In this document: positions 1 through 7,659 of the stretch, one piece after another
Layout of the letters: every line of letters starts with the position of its first letter
Position numbering within the stretch: the stretch's first letter is position 1
NCBI GenBank assembly: GCA_003833135.1
Contig: QZLH01001316.1
Coordinates: forward strand, 8,630 to 21,771
Length of the DNA stretch: 13,142 nucleotides
Reading direction: 5' to 3'
DNA from: Oehlia diaphana
Lineage: Eukaryota > Glomeromycota > Glomeromycetes > Glomerales > Glomeraceae
Notes under the pieces: generated by a model
Databases searched by the model: none
What the model was told of the DNA's origin: nothing
The model's input: the letters and a program-made list of their open reading frames with translations, nothing else
Position numbers and translations under genes: made by a program

Positions 1-389
1 ATATATATTTTTATCGAATATTATATAGTTAGACGTAGTCTTCACTAATCCCGCTCTCTTTTTTATAATTATGTTAAACCTCGTCATCAATTTCGAACAT
101 TCTTATTTTATGATTGCAAAAACTTATCTTTTCATTATTTAAAATTTTTATTGCCGACATGATCCAACTGTTATTAGTTCTTGTTGATAATTTCATTTCT
201 CCTGGGCATTTTGAGATCCATATTCTTTTTTGTTCTAATAATTGCGCTTATCTTTTTCTCAGCAAGATATAAAGCATGTAGTGGTATGCGGAAGTTCAGC
301 CAACCTTCCTGCAAAAATTTAAGGTATGTTTATGCCAGAAATTTTGTATACATGCAAGCGAAAATTTTCACAATGGGCCTTTTATTTAG

Positions 390-834
390 GAAAGCAAGAT
401 ATCTGATAAGACTGAGGTACCTGATAAGTCCAAAACACCTGACAAGCTTGAAAAGTTTCTCGCTGGTGGAGACATTATTCTTGGTTGTCTTATTTCTGAT
501 GAGGGAATGAACGATATTTTTGAAGTAATGATATCTAACGCTAATAACAATTGAGTATCTTCTCTTGCGAATGAAATCAGAAACTGTCGTCTAGATCGAT
601 TTCAAGATATAGATTCGAGGCTTTATATAAGGTCGCGTTTATAGCTGATAGTGTCATAATCAACAAATCAATGAATTTGAAGTAGAGGGTGCAATAAGAA
701 TGGAACTGCAAGATAGAATTTTTACTCATTTCCCAATACAGCCTCAACGTATCTATTCCGGTGAAAAGGGAATCAATGTTATCGTATACCCTCCTACTGA
801 AACGGTGCCAGAGGTACTAAGTAGAGATGATTAG
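390..834 (+). pseudogene. Decayed Crinkler (CRN) N-terminal module
   Basis: Three neighbouring reading frames each carry a piece of what reads as one ubiquitin-like CRN N-terminal domain. The first frame (390-641) contains ILGCLISDEG and NDIFEVMIS (a first strand pair), then an in-frame TGA at 552-554, then VSSLANEIRNCRLDRF, the usual place of the first helix, ending at TAG 642-644. A second frame from 626 gives YKVAFIADSVI. A third (652-834) gives NQQINEFEVEG, then IFTHFPIQPQ and INVIVYPP, like the final strand of CRN domains, ending at TAG 832-834. A possible upstream intron (324 GTATGT to TTTTATTTAG 389) keeps the first frame open. One premature stop and two frameshifts within about 100 bp make it a relic. 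No NTPase or nuclease domain follows, so it is also truncated. Family assignment is from remembered pattern, not a search. Confidence 0.55.
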
Positions 835-839
835 CCTTT

Positions 840-1067
840 TTATTCGTATCATGTAGCGATAATATAGTCTCAATTTTTATGTATTATAGCCGGCCGTTTT
901 TTTTTATTTTCATAAATAAAGTATTGAGAAGCGGGTCACGTGTAATGATGCAATGTCTGTGCGACACAAAAACATTTATTAACGCCTAGTACTTTCCTTC
1001 CTAAACAGAAATATCTCACTCCGGAACGTAACCCTATTTTTATCCGAGCCAATCCTATAAAAGCGCT
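840..1067 (+). promoter_or_regulatory. Flank upstream of second CRN relic: CACGTG, CCAAT and TATA-like motifs
   Basis: No gene is seen here. The stretch holds TCACGTG near 937, a CCAAT box at 1049-1053 and TATAAAAG at 1056-1063. The TATA-like box is only 5 bp before the ATG at 1068, far closer than in the intact CRN gene of this window (about 70 bp). Either this ATG was not the ancestral start or the motif is fortuitous. Promoter function is inferred from motifs only. Confidence 0.35.
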
Positions 1068-2074
1068 ATGTCAACTATCACTCTCAGTTGTTTGGTCGTG
1101 GGTGAGAACCCTTTCAGGTTGTTATAGACACCTTATCTGCTTTGAAGTCTCGACTTCGCACAGGTTTCACATTTCCGGATGGGACAGAGGACGACATATT
1201 GTTATAAATCGTGAGTGGTGGTAATGAATTTGTTTGGTTGATGAGGATTTGGAAAGTGTAACCTGGACTCAAGGATTCAAGGTGGATTTTCCAATCGTCG
1301 TGGACACATGTAAGTATCGGTTTGCGAAGCGTCTTTTGGCTATTTTTTATTTTGAGAATAAATTACTAGGTGTGGCATGTCTCTAACAAAAATAAATTGT
1401 GTGTTTTATAGCGCAACAGCCATTTTCGTCGTGGACATTTCCCCAAATCAAGACGTTATTCGAGTTAACAGCTGATAGTTATATTGATCTCCCCAGGTTC
1501 GATGGAGAGTTAGCCGACATAGCCAATTACGAAAAGATATTGGAAGATATAGCTATGAAGCATAAGACCTGCATTCACGTAACTAGTGCAAACAAAGCAA
1601 CAAGACGCGTTCTTCATGGCGTTGCCACTTGTTATGATGGTGAAGTGAAAGTATGTCCAGATACGAGTTATCTGGAAGTCATGTTAAAGGGCCAGTGGAT
1701 TGGGTTATCAAGATTGGAGATACGATTATCGTTGTTACTGAGGCTAAAATAGAGGATATTAACCAGGGTGTTGGCCAGAATGCAATTCAGTTACAAGCTT
1801 CGTCTCGGCGTAATAAAAAGAAACGCACTTATAACGAGGCTTTGCGTGAAGATGTAATGTATGGTATTGTTTCGACAGGAGTCGACTGGGTCATAATGAA
1901 GTTAGTCAATACTGGCGAATATAATGAGGATGTCGAGATACTGTATTATTAAGTTCGCGAACACCATTTTCTCTTCCTATTAACGTTAACGAGAGTGTGT
2001 TCGACAAAAGTCTTATGCTTGAAAACTCAAGAATTTGTTTGGGTAAATCAAGTGGGTATTTGATCGTTAGATAG
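1068..2074 (+). pseudogene. Decayed CRN-type gene with PD-(D/E)XK nuclease domain
   Basis: The ATG at 1068 opens MSTITLSCLVVGENPF, a typical CRN first strand. The frame then shifts near 1116; the next piece, with LSALKSRLRTG and FPDGTEDD, reaches a TAA around 1206. A recognisable intron follows: donor GTAAGTATCGG at 1310, branch-like CTCTAAC at 1381-1387, acceptor TTTTATAG ending at 1411. The second exon (1412 to about 1690) reads FDGELADIANYEKILEDIA. A frameshift near 1653-1690 leads into a frame ending at TAA 1950-1952, which carries the nuclease core: GPVDWVI (Asp codon 1698-1700), VTEAK (Glu 1740-1742, Lys 1746-1748) and the downstream Gln-rich GVGQNAIQLQA helix. A third frame (1958-2074) continues with PFSLPINVNESVFD. 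At least three frame breaks make it a pseudogene, though the D...ExK...Q residues are all present. Sequencing error cannot be excluded for single breaks. Confidence 0.75.
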
Positions 2075-2130
2075 AGTCGCAGGAATTATTGAAGCGAGTA
2101 AAAACAGAAATAATCATATGTATAAACATT

Positions 2131-2447
2131 AGCATAGAAAAAAATCGTCATGTATCACGGGCTACGTCCCGAACTTTGTATTTATTTCTTGCATGTATTA
2201 ATAAAAATTTTTCTTGGCAAAAGTGATCGGCATGACAAATTGCTTTCATGTACAGTTTTATTTGAAATTTTAGGTTACGAAAGACCATGACAAAAGTTCT
2301 TGCAAAGGAATAGATAAACTAATGAGATAGAAACGTAGTAGCATAGTAACTTCATAATGTATCACGCAGAGACTGAACTTTAGTACTTATTTTTCGTATT
2401 AATAAAAAAAGTTTTTAACATACACAACACTGATCGTGACAAAATGT
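2131..2447 (+). repeat. Diverged direct duplication of 3' flank with AATAAA motifs
   Basis: Copy 1 (about 2131-2241) and copy 2 (about 2340-2447) share, in order, GCATAG, ATGTATCACG, GAACTTTG/GAACTTTA, a T-rich stretch, TATTAATAAAAA, TGATCG and CATGAC/CGTGAC followed by AAA, at an offset of about 209 bp. Each contains a polyadenylation-like AATAAA (2200-2205 and 2401-2406). It lies downstream of the nuclease relic, so it probably represents a duplicated 3' UTR or terminator region. Copy 2 ends in a short perfect stem, CGTGACA/TGTCACG (2435-2451). No open reading frame is present. Confidence 0.5.
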
Positions 2448-2451
2448 CACG

Positions 2452-2787
2452 GTTTTTTATAACCTGTAAGTTATTGGTATTTTCGAGGTATGAAGTCTTG
2501 TGAAAATTTGATACCTGGTATCTTTTCGTCACATGCTCAGACGAATCTTAGCGCAATATATTCTTAGCCGATTTCGGCGCAAAAACCCTCAGATGTGGGT
2601 GTTGTGAAAAAAAAATTACGTAATAGATCAAAATTTATTTCACTCAGAATATGTGGATGGTATATAATTTATATTGGAAGTGGTATAGATAAACCATTGA
2701 GAAAAGTTTAAGCATAGGTATACATATATAAGAATTTATGTATAGCAACAATCTGTACGGTATATTAAAATTTTATTTAGAAGTCCA
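2452..2787. other. Gene-free AT-rich spacer with a possible poly(A) signal for the CRN gene
   Basis: No coding pattern is seen on either strand. On the - strand an AATAAA lies at 2777-2772, about 190 nt beyond the stop of the intact CRN gene and on the far side of the foldback element. It is the first good polyadenylation hexamer I notice there, and would place the foldback inside the CRN 3' UTR. Confidence 0.35.
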
Positions 2788-2955
2788 TTTGGTAATAATC
2801 ATGTATTTTTCCTAAAAAAATTTCCTAATTTTTAGGAATTTTACTGAATTAGGAAACTTTTTTTAGGAAAAGTATATGATTATATTTAGAATTGTGTAGA
2901 ATTTCTAAAAATTAGGAAATTTTTTTAAGAAAAATACACGATTATCATTACCGAA
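2788..2955. mobile_element. Small foldback/MITE-like element with about 50-bp inverted arms
   Basis: The left arm starts TTTGGTAATAATCATG and continues CCTAAAAAAATTTCCTAA. The reverse complement of the right end starts TTCGGTAATGATAATCG and continues into a near-identical A/T core. The arms match over about 50 bp with one 3-nt indel and a few substitutions. A third copy of the same arm lies in the middle (about 2846-2885), in the same orientation as the right arm, so the left and middle copies form a tight hairpin with a loop near TTTTACTG. There is no coding capacity. I could not recognise a convincing target-site duplication, so transposition is inferred from structure only. Confidence 0.6.
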
Positions 2956-2964
2956 AAGTTCTTT

Positions 2965-5562
2965 TCAATCCACTCTATAGGTCATATTAACGAGTTTTCT
3001 TCTGAATAACATGTTCCATTTGGAATCAATAATAGACACAACCTCAGATTTTCCATCCTTATATTTTATTTCTCCCTGCCATGCCTTCTGCATTTTCTTT
3101 TTTATGATGACATTTACCGGATTCACAGCAATCTCCTTATGCTCCTCATACTCCTCATACTCCTCCACTTTCTCGTCCTCATCGTTATCCTCAAACTGCT
3201 CATCATTTTCTCCGAAATAAGAACTTAGTGTGGGTTTGGGGCATAGATTAACCATGAACATAGTGCAATTATGTATTTTCCCGTAGTGTTGGGAACGTTT
3301 GAGGTGATTTTTGAAATTTGCCTTGCTTGCTGAAACGACAAGCTCAAAGCCATATGAGGGCAGTTCAGAACCGTCACGGATGAGGAGGTCTAGACGCTGA
3401 CGGCGGGTGTCACCTTCCTCATACTCCTTTGCTTCGACCAAAACTCTGTATCGCAGACTTTCATATACTTTGCCAAGTATGTTCTTGAAGACGATAGAGA
3501 ACTCAGATTGAAAAGCATACTCGGATGGGTGTTCATTTGCATTCAGGGTCTCTTCAGAGTAAAGGTTACGGATGCATAAATTCTGTATAGAAAATAAACA
3601 TTCAGAGAACTAAAAGTTTAGATGGTATAATAAGAATTTTTTTTTTTTTGGGGGGAAAAAAAAACATACTTCAATAGTACGTTCCAACAACCATCGAGGA
3701 TCAAGCGTATTTATATCCGGCGGGTTATTAGGTATGGATAGTTGCAGAGCTATGGTGGAAATTATTAAGCTACGAAGGATAGGTGCGGCGATTTCGGTTC
3801 GCCAATTTCCATTTTTTAATTCCTGTTTCGCAAATATCATTCCTTCAGCGAGAAGAAATTTTGCACTCTCGTCGCTCTTATTATTTTTAAAAAAGGAAAA
3901 TATTTATGATGAATCGAAGACCAATGGCAGGTTAATGAAAAGGTAATTTAACTTACAATATCAATTGCACACGTGCCAAAACGTAACACTTTTATAAGTA
4001 TACTTCGATGTGAGTACGAGAGAGTGTCAATACATCGCACGATGGATTGATACGTTGCCATTTCTTTTATGCGATTCATAAGTTTAATAGGAGTGTGCTT
4101 TTTCCAATCATCGAGCGTTTGAATAGGATCATTATTACAAGAATATGTATTTTGAATATAATCACCGCAAGCACCAACGAGACCTTTATGGCCAAGGGTG
4201 AGTTCGAAAACATCCGACGCGATATTGATATAATCGAAGTTCTCAATGACATCGGCGAACTGTTTAAAAAGATTCTCAACATCAGCCTTAGTAAACCGCC
4301 TGCATGTCAAGCTTGCATCCGCTGTAAATGGCGAAATTTTGGACACAGAGTTAGGTTTTTGGTGAGTCACCAGGAAATCCCTAATGCTTTCTGTGCCAAC
4401 GAGCATAATAGAAATGAGACGAAAGTTACGAAGGTCACCCTTGAGTGTCCGCAATGAATCAATGAATTCTATAGTGCATTCATCGTTAATGGACATACGC
4501 GAAGCCTCATCAACGATGAGAATAATTTGCTTTGGTGAGAGGAGGTCACTCTTTGAAAAGAGTTCCTGGAAGGTGAAGGACGTGCATTCCTCGTCTGTAT
4601 TAAAATTGAACAGTTTTCGGTCTATAGTTCGTAATTTTGTGCATACACACTTCCAGAACACAGAAGGATTATCAGTCTTAACAGTGGAGTCGAAAGTCAC
4701 AAATTTAAACTCCAATTCCTGTGGATCAAACCCAGCTTCTTTAATCTTTTCCGGATGATCATCAAACCATCGTAGAATCGCATGACAAGTTGTAGACTTG
4801 CCACTTTGGCGATGCCCAAACAAAAGAGTGAACTTGCGATTAAGGAGTAATTGTGCCAATATTTCGACATCAGCTTCAGGATCAATAAAGAAGTTATACT
4901 CGGGATAAGCCTCGTTAGCGGCAGCGAAGGTGCGACGCTCTGGATTTTCAAAAAAAAAAAAAATTTAATCAGAGAACCCCAAGGCTAGAAATTATTAAAC
5001 CCTCTCGCTGTAAATAATAATAAAACAAATGCAACTTACTAGGCGCAATCCTACCATATTCCTCCTCAGCCTTTCGTTTACGAGCATGCGCTGATAGAAA
5101 GAGATCAATCAGACCAAATCGATATTTTGTTATTGCAATTTCCTTGTTCGAGAGATAAAAAATTGGGAGACACTTACCAGTGGAAGTGGGGACTACGAAG
5201 ATATGAATGCCCTGAACATCCATTTTCTGATCAACTTTAAAATAACTACTAACCAGGTATCGAGAGATCATCTTTTCGCCTTCGAGTTTATCTTTGATGT
5301 CATCTTCAGTAAATTCTTCAAGTTTTTTTTCTTCATCATCAACCTTCTGACTGTTAACTTTCCAAAGGTCCATTTCATTTTTATCTAGAATCGTATTTTT
5401 TATGATCTGCTCACGAAAGAGCTTCTCTTTGAAGTGTGAAACTTTAAAATAGGAAAAATCGATTTCAACATTACTATCATCGTAATATGTTTTGCCTATG
5501 TTTTCAGTGAAACTTTTATCGGAAGCTTGTCCTAGAATCAAACAATTGAGTGACAACATCAT
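2965..5562 (-). CDS. Crinkler (CRN)-type effector: ubiquitin-like domain, P-loop NTPase, REase-like domain
   Basis: Five exons join in phase: 5562-5178, 5090-5040, 4939-3957, 3876-3670 and 3582-2965 (747 aa). All introns are GT-AG (donors GTAAGT x3, GTATGT x1). Residues 1-128 form a CRN N-terminal domain: LNCLILG, helix VSHFKEKLF, MDLWKV, closing strand IHIFVV. Residues 130-150 are a basic linker (HARKRK, KRR). Residues about 160-470 are a STAND/AAA-like NTPase: Walker A GHRQSGKST (187-195), Walker B IILIVDEAS (D289, E290), a sensor-like IMLVGTES, and TLGHKGLVG (393-401). Residues about 543-660 resemble a PD-(D/E)XK fold (RLDLLI D607, FELVV E622, SQHYGK). An acidic tract (667-692) and a basic end follow. 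No signal peptide or membrane segment is seen. CRN proteins with NTPase and nuclease modules are a known class of intracellular, often nuclear, effectors; activity here is inferred. The 3876 acceptor is the weakest junction. Confidence 0.85.
5091..5177 (-). other. Intron 1 of the CRN gene, 87 nt and open in frame
   Basis: Donor GTAAGTG (from 5177) and acceptor CTTTCTATCAG (to 5091) are both strong, with a branch-like CTGAT shortly before the acceptor. The length is exactly 29 codons and contains no stop, so retention would insert 29 residues, beginning GKCLPIFYLSNKE, between the CRN domain and the basic linker. I prefer splicing because of the strong signals. Confidence 0.65.
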
Positions 5563-5690
5563 TATGTTCCTGTTAAAAGCGAGTAGTAGTTTAAAAGAAT
5601 TTGAGAAAGTTGAGAGAAGTCTAAGGTTTATATACTTTTTATACCTTTCTGAATACATCATGACTGATAGACTCTTGTTGTGACGTAATA
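5563..5690 (-). promoter_or_regulatory. Core promoter and CT-rich leader of the CRN gene
   Basis: Read on the - strand, TATAAAAAG and TATATAAA overlap at about 5643-5628, 66-81 bp before the ATG at 5562. The leader between them is CT-rich (ACTTCTCTCAACTTTCTC). An in-frame ATG at 5661 lies upstream of the TATA box, so it would be outside the transcript. That decides for the inner start, where CRN homology (MMLSLNCLILG) begins. Confidence 0.6.
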
Positions 5691-5869
5691 CAGCAAAAAT
5701 TAATAAGCATAGTAAAAAAAGTAATTTATCAGTACACGAAAAAAATTTTGATTCTCCGACGAATTCTCAGGGTATTTATTAAAAAAAGTTGAACTAATTT
5801 TTAGGGGTAGTGATGATTTTGTCGTACCCCTTTTTGTGATATTAACCCCAGTGACACCCGAAAAAATTC

Positions 5870-5925
5870 CGCAATTCATCACACGTGTCACGTCCCTCTG
5901 TATTATTCTACCCCACGTGATTTTT
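5870..5925. promoter_or_regulatory. Cluster of ACGTG motifs upstream of the CRN gene
   Basis: ACACGTGTCACGTCC at about 5881-5895 and CCACGTGA near 5914 supply two CACGTG palindromes and an extra CACGT within about 40 bp, roughly 320-355 bp before the CRN start. CACGTG is the binding core of bHLH and bZIP factors. A CACGTG also lies about 130 bp upstream of the second CRN relic. Function is inferred. Confidence 0.3.
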
Positions 5926-5969
5926 TGTGGCGCATCAGCCTCATTTGCTTTTTTGCGTAACATTTATCT

Positions 5970-5983
5970 GGGTTAGGGTTAGG
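5970..5983 (+). repeat. Interstitial telomere-like repeat (two TTAGGG units)
   Basis: GGGTTAGGGTTAGG matches two units of the canonical fungal telomere repeat TTAGGG. It sits about 410 bp upstream of the CRN start. Read in reverse it is CCTAACCCTAACCC, a telobox-like motif of the kind bound by Myb/TRF-type factors. Two units can occur by chance, so a telomeric origin is not implied. Confidence 0.5.
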
Positions 5984-6006
5984 ATTTGGCTATTTAAAAT
6001 ATAAAG

Positions 6007-6043
6007 ATTATACAGTACAGATAAAAAAACTATACTGTATAAT
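6007..6043. repeat. Short inverted repeat
   Basis: ATTATACAGTA (6007-6017) and TACTGTATAAT (6033-6043) are perfect 11-bp inverted arms around a 15-bp A-rich loop. No gene lies near. It may be incidental in such AT-rich DNA. Confidence 0.4.
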
Positions 6044-6294
6044 TTGAAAAACTATACCATACATACAACAAAGGTTATATCATACTCATCATCTATATAC
6101 TCAAAATTTTTTGCTTCTCGCACTTTTAAAATATTAAAAAAATTAAATTTTCATAAAGTATAAAAAATATTGAAAATTTAATAAAAAAAATTATTTACTA
6201 AAAGTTAATAAAACAATAAAATATGCTTTATTAATAAAAAATGATAAGTTCATTTGATTTTTACTTTGAGATTTGTCTGCTTATTTATTAATAA

Positions 6295-6575
6295 AATAAA
6301 TGTGTAACCCATAAAATAAATATAATAAATAATGCCTAAGTAAATATAAAAACGTGCATTTTCTATGTCTCCCGATAGATATAATAAATCAAATACAATA
6401 AATAAAACCTAAATAATATAAAAATGCGTATCTCCTAATAAAATAAATATAATAAACAACACCTAAATAAATATAAAATGTGTCTCTCCTAACTCTCCAG
6501 TCTCTCCTAATAAATACAATAAAACAAGTATGATAAATAACCTAAATAAATATATAAACGCATATTGCCTAAAGA
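6295..6575. repeat. AT-rich imperfect minisatellite, about four units
   Basis: Units share AATAAATATAATAAA, then CCTAAATAAATATA, then a short GC-richer piece (ACGTGCAT, ATGCGTA, TGTGTCTCTCC, ACGCATA), often followed by TCTCCTAATA. The CCTAA core recurs near 6334, 6407, 6461 and 6541, so spacing varies from about 54 to 80 bp. The surrounding 5990-7010 is gene-free and extremely AT-rich. Confidence 0.5.
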
Positions 6576-7013
6576 GATTCAAAAAATGTATAATGCACTT
6601 AATATTGTTACAAAGTATAATTATAACTCCACAAATATGTAAAATAATTTAATAAAAACAATAATTGAGTAATGCTATACTTGTTAAGCAACTTTATTTA
6701 GCCTTCAAAGAATGACCAAAGTACCAAAATTATGCTCTGATCTTTATATAAAGAAAAATAAACAAAAAAATAATAAGAACAGTTAATATAGTAATTAAAA
6801 ATTAGCCAACAATTAATTTTATATTTAAATAATTATTTAACTTGATATTTACAACTTTTTATAAACTTTTTGTCTAACATTAAAGAAAGAAAGAGAAAAA
6901 AGAAGAAAGAGTTATAAAAGTTATAAAATCACTGTTGTTAAACATAAATAAATAAATAATAAATAAATCAATAAGGCTAATGTGATACAAAATTACGTAG
7001 GGGTAGAAAAGTG

Positions 7014-7043
7014 ATGGTGATACTAGAAAAGATCTCTGTGTTT
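7014..7043 (+). repeat. Dispersed repeat A, copy 1
   Basis: ATGGTGATACTAGAAAAGAT and the following TCTCTGTGTTT match 8512-8541 at 29 of 30 positions. Such a match between two non-coding sites is unlikely by chance and points to common mobile or duplicated ancestry. Confidence 0.6.
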
Positions 7044-7061
7044 AACTTCCTAGTGTAACTA

Positions 7062-7551
7062 CAGTCACACCTCCATAAGTGCACCCTCTATAAGTGCATT
7101 CCCTTCCTATATGCACGCTATGGCTTAGTCCCAAACTAGGGACTTAGAGCTAAGTGCACACCCTCTATGTTCTACACATGCATGTAATTCTGAATTCTGG
7201 GTATATCAGAACACCCCTCTATAAATGCATTCACGTGACTATTATATAATATTGACCAATCATCGATAGCTGTTTAGTTCTTAAAATAGATAAATTTGAT
7301 AATTTACATTTTTTTGAATAAAAAATATTTTTCAATCTTTTTAATTTTATTATATTATTTCACACTACAGATCATTTTGTATGTGCAATTCTTTCATTAA
7401 AATGAAGATATAAAATAAAAGCGAATTTAAATAAATATTCTCTCCAATTACTAATATTGATTTTTCTATTGGCTGTTCTTTAAGTGTACACCATCCCTAA
7501 CTGTATATGCATGGCCAGGCCCAGGTGCGTGCACTTATGGAGGTGTGACTG
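7062..7551. mobile_element. 490-bp pogo/Tigger-like MITE with TA target-site duplication
   Basis: The left end CAGTCACACCTCCATAAGTG and the right end, whose reverse complement is identical, form perfect terminal inverted repeats of about 23-24 bp. TA flanks both sides (7060-7061 and 7552-7553), the target duplication of Tc1/mariner-superfamily elements. TIRs starting CAGT and containing CCTC...TAAGT are typical of pogo/Tigger families. Subterminal sequence repeats the motif (CCCTCTATAAGTGCAT, CCCCTCTATAAATGCAT), and a short hairpin lies at 7124-7147 (TTAGTCCC...GGGACTTAG). No transposase frame is present, so it would need a transposase in trans. Confidence 0.85.
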
Positions 7552-7659
7552 TATCAAAAAAAGCTCAGGCACATGATTCATATGATATGACTGTGATTAA
7601 ATGTGACTATAAAAATTGCACTACGCAATTATTGACCATCTGATCTAAGATAAAAGCTT

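Noticed and set aside
181..510. Open frame resembling a small hydrophobic membrane protein
   Set aside because: Its hydrophobic start is T-rich non-coding sequence. The overlapping frame carries the CRN-like module with a plausible intron boundary, so this frame is a by-product.
1116..1131. GTGAG...TTTCAG stretch in the second CRN relic as a mini-intron explaining the first frameshift
   Set aside because: It is only about 16 nt long and does not give a consistent CRN reading; a single-base indel is simpler.
2435..2460. CGTGACA/TGTCACG stem followed by a T-run, like a bacterial intrinsic terminator
   Set aside because: The window is eukaryotic by its introns and promoters, so Rho-independent termination is not expected. 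It is kept only as part of the duplicated flank.
4047..4758. Open frames antisense to the NTPase exon
   Set aside because: They mirror the CRN exon, have no recognisable motifs, and the opposite strand shows clear Walker A and B motifs with consistent splice phases.
5563..5661. Upstream in-frame ATG adding 33 residues to the CRN protein
   Set aside because: The TATA box (5628-5643) and the CT-rich leader lie inside this extension, and CRN similarity begins only at the ATG at 5562.
5700..5963. 87-codon open frame upstream of the CRN promoter on the - strand
   Set aside because: No recognisable motif, an A/T-biased tail and location in the promoter flank. No splice sites connect it to the CRN gene.
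5978..7010. Possible CRISPR-like spaced repeats in the AT-rich minisatellite
   Set aside because: Spacing is irregular, units are degenerate and AT-rich, there is no leader or cas gene, and the context is eukaryotic.
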